A stretch of 16,788 nucleotides of DNA from Suillus spraguei (Eukaryota; Basidiomycota; Agaricomycetes; Boletales; Suillaceae), in contig JABCPU010001079.1 in assembly GCA_016800925.1 (NCBI GenBank), positions 1 to 16,788 on the forward strand, written 5' to 3'. Positions within the stretch are counted from its first letter, which is position 1. The number at the start of each line of letters is the position of its first letter. Made by a program: the position numbers and the translations under genes. The notes beneath the pieces are model-generated. The model saw nothing but the letters and a program-made list of their open reading frames with translations, was not told the DNA's origin and searched no databases. This document shows, piece by piece, positions 1-8,543 of this stretch.

Positions 1-2
1 TA

Positions 3-300
3 CGAAACCCTCCCCGTGAACTCCCCGATATCTCAGATCCAGATCTAATCCTTTCCTTAAAATATTACTTTGCAAACACAACAATCACTGCTTACAATCT
101 CATCCGCGAGGCCACGATCGAATGACACCCCGAAGATGATGTATACAGTCATTACCGGGTTAAGCAAGCCATCTCCAAACTTAGTGGTGTTATCCCGCTT
201 GTTAATGACATGTGTTCAAACATGTGTCTTTGCATTCATGGGTCCGTTTGCTGAGCTCGATCATTGCCCTCGATGTGGAGAAGATTGATGGGACACCAAA
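3..300 (+). pseudogene. Plavaka-type DNA transposase fragment, decayed
   Basis: The third plus frame is open from the window edge to about 215 apart from one TGA at 123-125. It then shifts into the frame ending in GPFAELDHCPRCGED, followed by another TGA (WDTKK after it). The segment KLSGVIPLVNDMCSNMC followed by FMGPFAELDHCPRCGE matches the cysteine-rich block I know from Plavaka-like (CACTA-related) transposases of mushrooms, where a helical 'ISGV..L.HDMC' stretch leads into 'GPF..L..CP.CG..R'. Both TGAs sit where Arg is expected (E-R-HPED and D-R-WD), so each may be CGA turned to TGA. No catalytic core is present and the 5' part lies outside the window. The family call rests on motif memory only. 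The fragment runs toward, and nearly meets, the end of the minus-strand gene at 312. Confidence 0.6.
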
Positions 301-311
301 AAAAGCTCACC

Positions 312-429
312 TCACAGTTCCTCAACATCAGATTCCGGTTCTGTGATGCTGCTGGGATCATCTTTCGGGGGGAGAAGAGTAGGTGGTGGTGTCTTGATTG
401 GTGGTTCCTTGGGCTCGCTTTCTGGTTCC
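312..429 (-). pseudogene. 3' part of a split minus-strand gene (Pro/acidic-rich C terminus)
   Basis: Read on the minus strand from 429, this continues the open frame that stops at 10854 on the far side of the retrotransposon. It encodes a proline- and acid-rich tail with two copies of a KDD...EPES motif (KDDSVTEPESEP, the first copy spanning the insertion site, and KDDPSSITEPESDVEEL), and ends in TGA at 312-314. The join is in frame once one copy of the 5-bp duplication is removed. I do not recognise the protein. It is a low-complexity, probably disordered tail, and the gene could equally be a minor host gene or part of an older mobile element. Confidence 0.5.
425..429. repeat. Target-site duplication GTTCC (left copy)
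   Basis: GTTCC directly abuts the TGTTAC terminus at 430. An identical GTTCC abuts the GTAACA terminus at 10853 (10854-10858). Five bp is the usual duplication length for Ty3/Gypsy integration, so the two outer LTRs belong to one insertion. Confidence 0.88.
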
Positions 430-899
430 TGTTACGAACTGGGGTGGTGTCACCAGCGACAGTGAAAAGACACAGAGGTCTGCTGGGAAGTTCTACAATG
501 TCCAGAAGAGGACAAGGTGAAAGTACAAGGAACGCGTTCCAAGTACTATCAAGGGTTCGGCCTCAGAGACAAGTCTAAGAGGTTCTGTGAGAATAGAGAC
601 TAAGGCTAAGGAGTGCTTAGACTTAGAGACGATTCAAGATGACCTAGGTTGGAGACCTAAGTGAAGGATGTTCCAGGTAAAACCCAGTAAGATTAAAGTA
701 AAGTATACAATCATAATACAACGTGCTTAAATAGGTTACTATGTGTGCACGGACCAAGAGGGACATGAGAATGTAAGTGCGTATCCAAAGAAGGAAGGCA
801 ACTAAAGTACAGATGCGTTGAGCATATGAGTCAGAGTCATGTTATGTAATATACAAGAGAGATGAGACAAAATGAATAGGGGTACATACAATTGTAACA
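430..899 (-). repeat. 3' LTR (470 bp)
   Basis: Begins TGTTACGAACTGGGG and ends ATTGTAACA on the plus strand, an inverted TGTTAC/GTAACA pair. It matches 10382-10853 over its full length with about 18 substitutions and two single-base indels counted by eye; all but one substitution are transitions. On the sense (minus) strand it carries a TATA-like TATTTAAG (complement of 726-733) and, 34 nt further on, ACTTTAATCTT (complement of 689-699). Confidence 0.93.
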
Positions 900-910
900 T
901 TACCCCCGTT
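900..910 (-). other. Polypurine tract for plus-strand priming
   Basis: On the sense strand the bases directly before the 3' LTR read AACGGGGGTAA, then TGTTAC. A G-rich purine run touching the 3' LTR is where a retroelement's plus-strand DNA primer is expected. The stop codon of ORF3 lies about 22 bp upstream (932-934). Confidence 0.7.
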
Positions 911-1570
911 TTACATGTAAAGTCACCGACTTTACTCATCCTGATTAGCATAGTAGACAGGATCATCGCTATACTCGTAGTCCTCATCAAGGAATGACCC
1001 ACTCCTCATGTATGCGGCTTCTTCGGCACCAGCACGTCGTTTAGAATCCTGCCTTTCTGCTGCTCGAGTTCATTCATTGTCAAGCTGTCGTTCCCAAGAA
1101 CAAAGTGTGTCGTAGAACCCGTCATCCTTCCAGGTTAACGTGAAGGGGGGAGTCCCAACTCATTGAGGATAATAGATAGATAGGTGGGTAGGTGACCAGT
1201 ATCTGCAAACCCTACACTGGTATTCCGCGCAGTTCTTCTGACGATGCCCAAGTAGTCCACAGACGCGGCATTTCATGTTTTCATCAGGATTGGAGGTGGA
1301 CATGCATAATGGCAATGGTGAGATAATGGGCTTGGGACTAGTGGATCTGGCGTGCTGCTTCCCCTTCCTTTGTTTCATACATTTTAAGGCGAGGGCATTG
1401 TCGCGCCTGAGCTGTGCCTGCTGATCGGTGGTGAGAGTGTATGCTGATACTGGGAGGTCAGGAGTAGTTGCTCATTCAGCAGCCGCGAGGAGTTCGTCGG
1501 GGAGGAAGAGGTGTTATGCCAAAGTCCTTTACTAGAACTGGCGAGACAGGGTCCATTGGACCAAATGATG

Positions 1571-1575
1571 CCGGG
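1571..1575. repeat. Target-site duplication CCGGG (left copy; right copy 3029-3033)
   Basis: The identical 5-mer directly abuts both ends of the 1,453-bp insert. The short length leaves some room for chance, but the restored ORF3 frame supports it. Confidence 0.6.
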
Positions 1576-2022
1576 TGTTACGACCATGCAAAACCAGAGA
1601 TTAGTAAAAGTCCTGGTCTTACATGGGGTTGTACCGGAGGGTTGTAAAGTCAAAGGGGCTTGGCCTCAGCTCGTACGCTGTCCCCTTACCGAGTATGTGC
1701 CCTTAATTTCAGATGAAGTCCAAGGGAGAGTTCTGGTGAAGTCCGGATGGAGGGTCCGGATGAACTCTAAGGCAGGATAGCTCGACAGAGCTCCGATGGA
1801 CTTCCGGATGAGCGTGGGAATGCGCCGGAACTATTTCCAGAAGGTAGGGAGTAATGGTAACACTACTGGAACAAGCTCCAAGTAGAACAGATGAAAGATG
1901 GACCGCTGGACAAAGTCCAGGGCAGGATAGGAGCAGTGCTCCGGAGGGAAAGATGATCCATAGATGTCAGAGGATAGGATAGGATGGATCCGGAGGACTA
2001 GGGGTCCGAAGGTCCGGAGCTC

Positions 2023-2123
2023 AGAGGAGCAGAGGAGCAGAGGAGCAGAGGAGCAGAGGAGCAGAGGAGCAGAGGAGCAGAGGAGCAGAGGAGCAGAGGA
2101 GCAGAGGAGCAGAGGAGCAGAGG
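2023..2123. repeat. 8-bp tandem repeat (AGAGGAGC)n
   Basis: About 12.5 uninterrupted, essentially perfect copies of AGAGGAGC. The array fades into ATCGGATG units at its right end. It lies inside the nested LTR-like insert and does not follow a coding frame. Its purity suggests recent expansion by slippage. Confidence 0.95.
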
Positions 2124-2741
2124 ATCGGATGATCGGATGAGCATAGCTCTGTGGATCTTAGAGGAAGTGTTGGCTACTAGAGAGGAGTATGTCCGGATAT
2201 GGTGTAGAGATAGTATAGACTACTCCGGACAAGGTCCAGAATAAAACAGACAGTATAAGACTACCAAAGGTAGAGTCGGAGGTGAAACAGATGATAGACG
2301 GAGATGGACAAAGTCCGAAAAGATTATAGGACATAGGATCAAAGCTCCGGCTAGGGAGTGATCCCATAGGCCTGAGTTGGAAGCTTACAAGGGCCAGAGC
2401 CCAATTGCAAGAATGGAACGGAGTTATATAGACATGATAACAGGATACAGAGTAATCAAAGGAATATACAGAAGTAGGAACAATGAATCAGACTGAGGTC
2501 TGCAGGAGTTGTACTACAGTTTATATACTGTAGGTAGCATGCCAGAAGGCAAGTAAGGATAGTCCGAGGCTATGTTTGAGGCATTGCGGAATACAAGGCT
2601 ATGAACTTGGAAATAAGACTTGTACGAAATATTATCAAGACGGAAGTCAAGATAACCGAAAGCCAGAGGTGCAGAGATAACTGAAAGCCGGACACAGGTA
2701 TTAACCTAAAGGAGTAACGCGCAGGTGCCGGGAATAGTTTC

Positions 2742-2990
2742 GGATATGGACACAGATTGGATATGGACACGGATTGGATATGGACACGGATCAGATATGG
2801 ACACGGATTGGATATGGACATGGATCGGATATGAACACGGATCAGATGGGTGGATCAGATCGGATGGATGAACTGAGTCGGATATGGATATGGATTAGAT
2901 ATGGATGGATATTGATTGGAGTGGATGGGTGGATTGAATATGTGAGCTGGATTGGATGGGTGGACTAGGATGTATGGATTGGGTGTCCAG
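2742..2990. repeat. Imperfect 18-bp minisatellite based on GGATATGGACACGGATTG
   Basis: About six to seven units with few changes run from 2742 to about 2860. They decay rightwards into GGATATGGAT / GGATGGGTGGATT repeats to about 2990. Because 18 is a multiple of three, every frame appears open and gives artefactual short ORFs on both strands. It is part of the nested 1,453-bp insert. Confidence 0.9.
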
Positions 2991-3900
2991 ATGTCCATGG
3001 ATCAGACCTAAATGTATGGTATATGACACCGGGATGGACATTGGAGGGTGAATATGGAGGTCACGAAGTCGAGGACCAAGTGCCACCAACTTAGTGGCAG
3101 GGACTCCTAATATTTTGTGGCCTCACACTGTTCTGCTGTGCAAGGTTCATATAACCATGCGGGATGCTCGTGGGTGACAGGGGCGATGAAGTTGGTCGTT
3201 CAATGGAGATGGGGTTCGTGGGGAAGCAAGGTCTGCTTGTGTTTGCTGTAAATTGGTAATGGCTTCTTTGACTAAATTTCTGGCTGTTCTTGTTTCAATG
3301 ACTGATTGCTGATAGTTTTGATGACTGCGTTGGTGAGCTGTCCAATCTTGAACTGCAGTGTATAAGCCAGCAAAGGCATCAAGTTAGAATAAATGCGCGA
3401 AGAAGAGGGTGGAGGGACTGGAAGTGGGTCCGTATCTCTTTGTGGAGGGAGGTCGAGCAACACCTGCTGACGTTGGCCACAATGTGAATAGCTTCTTCAA
3501 CATCGCTCTTAAAAGAACGGGGAAGCAACAGCATAGCGTAAGAACAAATGCGTTTTTGTAGATGTAAGATGCGCTGGCGATACGTGATTTCTGTGGTTTC
3601 ATTGGTTAGTAGTTTCGATGAGGGTGGTGGTACGGATGATGTTGACGAGAAGTAAGGTGGGGAAGGCACCTCTTTCTGTGAGGATTCTTTCAATCTCAAG
3701 AGTGTGTCCTTCACATAGAAGGGTTGGCTTCAATGTAAGAGGTTGTTGTCGATTTCGGTGGCAAGAGTTCCGTAGTTTTCTGCATTGGAATCAGAGTCAT
3801 TGTTGGCAATGGTGACGGGGTGATGTATGCAGTGGGGAAAGACATTTCGAAAGGTTTTAGTTGATCAAATGCTGGTGCAGTTTGATTGATTGAAGAATAA

Positions 3901-4679
3901 TCAAAGAGAGTGCTGCTTCTTATAAGCATTCAGAATTCGAGCGGAGTTCTTCAAGTTCTTTTCTGGGAGCCACTCATTATCTCCTGATGAATATCCTTTC
4001 CAGGAAACAAGATGGCATCGGCGAATGCCGGTTCCTTTATGAGAAAGAATTGCTTCTACTTTATTTCTTCTTCTTCTTCGATGATGTCAGGTGGTGGTTC
4101 AGGGAAGTTCGGACCGTGTACGTCTGTTTCGCTATAGGACGATAAGACAGAAGCATGGAAAGTGGGATGAATTTTCCATTGTGGAGGGAGTTTAAGTGTA
4201 AATGTGATAGGTGATAAGACATCGATGATCGGGAAAGGTCTGTATTGTTTTGGTGCAAGTTTCTGCGATGGGAGTTTGAGTCTAAGATTTGCAGCAGATA
4301 GCCAGACCTTATCTCCGATCTTCCATGGGGTGTACTTTTTCTCCTCGGATCGTTTGGCCATCGTCTGCATTGCAAGGTTATGGCAGGCGATTGCTTCTTC
4401 TCTTATCTTCTGCAGGGATCGTACTCGATCTTCTACTGCGCGGACAGATGAATCAGGGATCAGGTGAGGGATAGCGCATGGTTCGTATCCCATCATTAGA
4501 TAGAAAGGTGATGCATTCCTTGCATCATGTTTTCGGTGGTTGTGGACAAATTCGGGCAATTGGTAAGTGTTCTACCCAATCTTCAGGGTTATTGCGGTAA
4601 TAGATGCATAGGTATGTTTCTAGCTCTTGATTGAGCCACTCAGTTTGACCATCAGTCTGAGGGTGATAAGCCATAGATG
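3901..4679 (-). pseudogene. Integrase C-terminal part with GPY/F-like module and chromodomain
   Basis: Downstream of the solo LTR the integrase resumes with [19 protein letters not shown], carrying the third catalytic residue in TE (Arg after it has become Trp, CGG to TGG). A one-base frameshift near 4557 leads into [19 protein letters not shown], then the GPY/F-like module (KLAPKQYRPFPI, with Gly replaced by Arg, then WKIHPTFHASVL) and an acidic linker ending EEEEEIK. After another one-base shift at 4056-4060 the frame enters a clear chromodomain: VEAILSHKGTG, CHLVSWKGYSSGDNEWLPEK, NLKNSARILNAYK, stop at 3901. Chromodomains in chromoviruses steer integration to heterochromatin through histone marks. 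Confidence 0.88.
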
Positions 4680-4684
4680 GGCGA
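4680..4684. repeat. Target-site duplication GGCGA (left copy; right copy 5161-5165)
   Basis: GGCGA abuts both termini of the solo LTR. The integrase coding sequence resumes on each side, apart from a small frame loss. Confidence 0.85.
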
Positions 4685-5160
4685 TGTTACAGTTGTACGC
4701 GCCCCTATTCATTCCTCTCTTTGTTTCCTTACTTGTATATCATGTCACATGACTCTGACTCATAATGCTCAATGCATCTGTACTATAGTTGCCTTCCTTA
4801 TTTGGATACGCACTTACTTTCTCACGTCTCTCTTGGTCCGTGTGCACATATTGGTCTATTTAAGCACATTGTACTTGTAGTAGATTCCTTACTTTAATCT
4901 TACTGGTTTTACCTGGAACTTCCTTTGCTTAGGTCTCCAACCTAAGTCGTCTTGAATCATCTCTAAGTCTAAGCACTCCTTAGTCTTAGTCTCTATTCTT
5001 GCAGAACCTCTTAGACTCGTCTTAGAGGCCGAACCCTTGATAGTACTCGGAATGTGTTCCTTGTACTTTTACCTTGTCCTCCTCTGGACATTGTAGAACT
5101 TCCCAGCAGACTGCCTGTGTCTTTTCACTGTTGCTGGTGATGCCACTCCAGTTCATAACA
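4685..5160 (+). mobile_element. Solo LTR of the same family, inserted in the integrase in inverse orientation
   Basis: TGTTACAGTTGTACG at the left and CAGTTCATAACA at the right (terminal GTAACA decayed to ATAACA), 476 bp, reverse complement of the outer LTRs with perhaps 10-12% difference by eye. It is flanked by GGCGA at 4680-4684 and 5161-5165. It retains TATTTAAG at 4857-4864 and ACTTTAATCTT at 4891-4901, with the same 34-bp offset as in the outer LTRs. It interrupts the integrase between the ISD-GPQF block and the [11 protein letters not shown] block, so it arrived after the host element. A solo LTR implies LTR-LTR recombination of a former full element. Confidence 0.9.
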
Positions 5161-5925
5161 GGCGATGACGTAGTCGAGAAGTCAGGCAAGCTCCTTGGAG
5201 AAGTGAGACAGGAATTGCGGGCCTCAATCTGAGATGACTTTGTCATGGAGTCCAAATCGACGATAAACGTGTTTCAAGAATAGTTTGGCAATACCTTCGG
5301 AAGTAACGGTTTTCAAACAAGGGATAATAATTACCCCCTTCATAAGGCCATGGTCTACCACAACCATGACACTATCAAAGCCTCCAGAGACAGGGAGGTC
5401 AGTGATAAGATTGACAGAGACTTGAGAAAAGGGTCAAGTCGCAGATGAGGGGATCGGGGTAAGTGGAGGTCGAACAGGATGCATATCTGCTTTCATTTGC
5501 TGATGAAGGGCGCAACCCTCTACGTATTTCTGAATATAAGAGCCCATAGTGGGCCAGGCTTCTCGTTTGACGAGTTCTTCAGTTTTGAATCTACTGGGAT
5601 GTCCCACGGTGGGATGATCATGATACCATTTCAGGATATCGGGACAATGTGCCAGCAGAATGTAGGCACGATTCTTAAAATAGAGGATGTTCTCCTTGAT
5701 TTTCCAATCAGAGAGTGCCAACTTCATAGGGGGAAGACACACACCATCAAGGGCGTCGGATGCAGTCTTAAGACAGGGTCATCGAGGGGATCAGAGGAAG
5801 ATAAAACATCCTTTAGGTCGGTATCAATAAGATGAACGAATAGAGTGTCAGGGAGGAGGGTCTGGTCCTTGTTATCGTCTTTGCCGGTGTAGCGAGAAAA
5901 GTCATGCTGACCGTCAAAACCCCGT
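5161..5925 (-). pseudogene. Integrase N-terminal zinc-binding domain and catalytic core
   Basis: Starts with a linker (DDNKDQTLLPDTLFVHLID), then the zinc-binding HHCC block: YHDHPTVGHPSRFKTEELVK, then CALHQQMKAD where the second Cys reads as His. The core follows: [19 protein letters not shown] has Asn in place of the first catalytic Asp (AAT at 5410-5412, the change expected from CpG deamination of GTCGAT), and [10 protein letters not shown] keeps the second Asp. TGAs at 5434-5436, 5224-5226 (in the ISDRGPQF motif) and 5182-5184 all replace positions where CGA Arg is expected. Integrase would insert the cDNA, but this copy is clearly inactive. Confidence 0.9.
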
Positions 5926-5930
5926 TTTCA

Positions 5931-6838
5931 GCAAGCATCTCGTTAACGTCTGCGGCGGCAACTGAAGGATTTCCTTATAGCAATGAAATAGCCTTTTCGC
6001 TCCGCTAAGGCAGAACTGTTCTTCTTCCGCGAACCCTTACCGGATCCTCGCGCCGATGCCCTCATGTCCCGTCCAATTCTGTCTAGAATCCATTGGTGCG
6101 TAGTTACCTCGCTTCCGCCGTTACTAAACCTACAGCAGAATTTACCTTATATCTCAAGGGGCCACTGCACGCTGTGCACCTCATAATTAAGTACCCCATT
6201 TATTTTCTTTCTCGCTACCGGACTCGCATAGTTATCTCATACACGCTCGCATATGTTAAAAAGGACTGAACATACATACCGTCACTCACTTCCTGTTACA
6301 TCCCTTCACTAGGACTTAGTATTAGAAATGCTCGCTAGTCGCAATCTATTTGCATTGGAACATTTCTCCGTTCGAACCACGCTCATTGATTTAACCGCTG
6401 GTAACTTTACCACTTGAAGTACCACGCGATTTTCAACTTTGCTACTCATAACCAGACTGCGGCCAGTGATCTCGCTGGGTCGCTTTCTCTCTCGTCTGCA
6501 TTCCCGCTCATACGGAAGCTACCGCTACTGCACCACCGGTAGTTATAACATTTCGTCCCGCCCAAGCAACTTTGTTCCTGCCCTCGCTAGCTAACCATTG
6601 CAGCTATCGTTACCGCGCGTGTACCACTGACACCACGCTAGTACCCGCCGACAGCACCGCTACTGCCGCTAATCTTGGAAATCAGAATCCTAGCAGCCAA
6701 TTTAGTACTTCATTGTTTCCTTCGCACTAACTTAGAAGGAATTGCTTCTATCTGCAGTCCTCTTGGGTTGAACATCTCACTCGCACCGTTAGTAGGATTA
6801 ATGCTGTGCTTATACTTAGGCCAGCGCTCGTTTCTTTG
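5931..6838. mobile_element. Unidentified 0.9-kb insert between RNase H and integrase
   Basis: RNase H ends in recognisable sequence at about 6844 ([13 protein letters not shown]) and the integrase linker resumes at about 5925, yet about 0.9 kb with no coding frame I can follow lies between. It is C-rich on the plus strand and richer in intact CpG than the decayed retroelement around it. TTTCA occurs at 5926-5930 and 6839-6843 and may be a target duplication; the ends (GCAAGC...TTCTTTG) are neither TG...CA nor good inverted repeats. It could be a solo LTR with decayed ends or a non-autonomous element. Exact limits are uncertain. Confidence 0.45.
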
Positions 6839-6843
6839 TTTCA

Positions 6844-7345
6844 CTGGAGTTGTAGTTGGGTCGGCGAGATAGTGCATCAGGTACTGCCAATTTAGTACCA
6901 GCAACGTGATGCAGTTCGACGTCGTAAATGGACAAAATCAGTTGCCAACATGCTTGGCGACGGGTAAGCTTCTGTGCACTTCTAAAGTACAGAATATTCT
7001 TGTGGTCGGTGAATACCAAAATGGGGTGTGGGTTTCCTTCAAGATAATGACACCATTCATTCAGTGCCCGAATTATGGAAGGAGTTCCCGATCAAAGATC
7101 TGGTAATTGCATTCCGTGGGGTTCAGGGACTGTGAGAGGTAGGCACATGGGTGATAAACACCATTCTCATCAGTCTGCAAGAGAACTCCGCCAGTTGCTA
7201 CAAGCAAAGCGTCGGTAGCAATAGCAATTTGTCAGGAAGGATCAGGGTTACAGAGTACCGGTTGGGATGTGAAGTGTTGTTTCAGTTCTTCGAAGGTGTC
7301 CATACATTCAGTTGACCAATCAAAGGCCTTATCTTTCTTTGTTAA
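6844..7345 (-). pseudogene. Ty3/Gypsy RNase H domain
   Basis: After the RT, FDWSTECMDTFEELKQHF leads into [20 protein letters not shown] (first catalytic Asp in ATDA; Ser to Leu next to it fits TCG to TTG), then [20 protein letters not shown] (Glu and Asp region), then [20 protein letters not shown] and the conserved end [24 protein letters not shown] at 7232-7234 replaces an expected Arg. A TAA at 7346-7348 at the RT junction is one of the few stops not explained by CGA to TGA. A frameshift near 7070 splits the domain. RNase H would degrade the RNA template and, in self-priming elements, release the primer. Confidence 0.88.
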
Positions 7346-8543
7346 TTAGATAAGGGGTCGGGCGATGTCAGAGTAGTGGGAAATGAACGTGCGGTAGAAG
7401 TTGCAAAAACCGAGGAATGACCAGACTTCTTTTACAGATTTTGGTGTTGGCCATTCGGCGATTCCCTTGGTTTTGGCAGTATCCATAGCAACTTGTCCAG
7501 GGCGAATTATCATTCTGAGGTATTCCACTTCCTCTGCATCGAATGTGCATTTCTCTGGTTTCAGGAACAAATGTTCCTTTCGTATTTTCATCAAAACCTG
7601 TCTGGTTCATTCACGGTGTTCTGCCATTGTTGTAGAGAAAATCAGGATATCGTCCATGTAGATAACCATCCATCCTTCATTGAGTTCTTGTTGGAAGGTT
7701 TGATTCATGTATGCTTGGAAAGTTGCCGGGGAGTTACAGAGGCCAAAGAACATGATGTTCGGTTCGAAGAGGCTGAATTCCATGCTTTCCAGCGATCATC
7801 GGGATGGATGCAAATGTTATTATAACCGGACCGGATATCCATTTTCATAAAGAACTGTGCATTGTGAAGGCGTGCGACGAGGGAAATAGGGAGTGGGAGC
7901 GGATAAGCGTTCTTGACTGTCCAATCATTGATGTAGCAATAATCTTGACAGGGATGCAATTCTCCACTCTTCTTTCCCACAAAGAAGAAGCCACTAGCTT
8001 GGGGTGACTTCGATTCTGAGATGAAACCTTTCGCAATGTTTTCATAATAAATGTTTTGACGGCAGCGCGTTCTTTTTCCGATAGTGGGTAAACCTTAGAT
8101 GTGCGAGGAATAAAACCAGGTTTAGTATCAATCTGATGATCAATACCAGGTCGTTCAGGAGGTAGTTTGTTTAATCCGTCTTTAGCAAAGACGTCTGCAA
8201 AGTCATGCAAATATTCTGGGACCAATTCTTCAAAGGATTTCTTCTTCTTCTCCTTCTCGTCCATAGCAAATTCCTGAGCTTTATTGCTGTATTTCAGAGG
8301 AGGAAGGGAATTTGTGGAATAGTTGGGGAGTTGTTCGAATTGGGAAGTTCCATCACATGTAAGGGGTGTATCCATGGATACTTCTTTGATGATTCTCATG
8401 CTAATTCCATCCGTATCATATTCCACAAGGAATTCTCCTTCTCTGAGCTCGTAAGAGGAAATCTCTCGTACTTCTGGTGCATGCCAGATGTCTTGCATAG
8501 TGTTGAATTGATCATCATCCTCTGTTGGGATCAACAAGGGCAC
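7346..8543 (-). pseudogene. Reverse transcriptase, Ty3/Gypsy
   Basis: From the N side: a spacer, then YLHDFADVFAKDGLNKLPPE, IDTKPGFIPRTSKVYPLSEK, then after a one-base deletion near 8045 ENIAKGFISESKSPQASGFF, GKKSGELHPCQDYCYINDWT (Arg to Cys in DYRYIN, CGC to TGC) and KMDIRSGYNNICIHPDDRWK with the first catalytic Asp. The catalytic YMDD is intact at 7649-7660. TGA at 7607-7609 breaks the EHRERTR segment; the frame then runs [12 protein letters not shown] and [20 protein letters not shown]. Another frameshift lies near 7740. The order and motifs are those of Ty3/Gypsy pol. Confidence 0.93.

Larger units (their letters stand above)
1576..3028. mobile_element. Nested 1,453-bp LTR-like insertion (probable solo LTR of another family)
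   Basis: Starts TGTTACGACC and ends TATGACA (TGT...ACA ends) and is flanked by CCGGG at 1571-1575 and 3029-3033. Removing it with one CCGGG copy joins ORF3 in frame for more than 20 codons on each side. Inside I see no convincing protein, only GTCCGGA-rich imperfect repeats (about 1730-2350), an 8-bp tandem array and an 18-bp minisatellite. It has no similarity I can see to the 470-bp LTRs. Orientation is not determined. It could also be a short non-autonomous LTR element. Confidence 0.6.
932..3860 (-). pseudogene. ORF3: extra zinc-knuckle ORF downstream of the chromodomain, interrupted and decayed
   Basis: Between the pol stop (3901) and the polypurine tract, the minus strand holds a second long coding region split by the insert at 1576-3028. 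The N-terminal half includes helical stretches such as YRQRILHLQKRICSYAMLLL and ETRTARNLVKEAITNLQQTQ. After the insert (joined in frame as MSIP/ASFGPMDPVSP) comes a spacer, then CRVCGLLGHRQKNC (CX2CX4HX4C), then a second knuckle CRVCRYWSPTHLSIY whose last Cys reads as Tyr (TAT, one G-to-A step from TGT), then an acidic tail ending DPVYYANQDE and TAA at 932. Excluding the insert it would be about 490 codons. Damage: TGAs at 3730, 3147, 3123, 1472, 1160 and 1070, plus at least two frameshifts (near 3390 and near 1505). The start codon is unclear. The knuckles suggest nucleic-acid binding, so a second Gag-like or chaperone role is possible; the function is inference. Confidence 0.65.

Noticed and set aside
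264..578. Plus-strand ORF running from the Plavaka relic into the left LTR
   Set aside because: It crosses the retroelement boundary and target duplication and overlaps two unrelated sequences; a chance frame.
2023..2123. CRISPR-like direct repeats
   Set aside because: Copies are adjacent 8-mers without spacers; it is a simple tandem array.
2570..2968. Short ORFs on both strands over the 18-bp repeat, with SISNPCPY-like repeats
   Set aside because: The unit length is a multiple of three, so all frames stay open; composition is pure repeat with no protein-like pattern.
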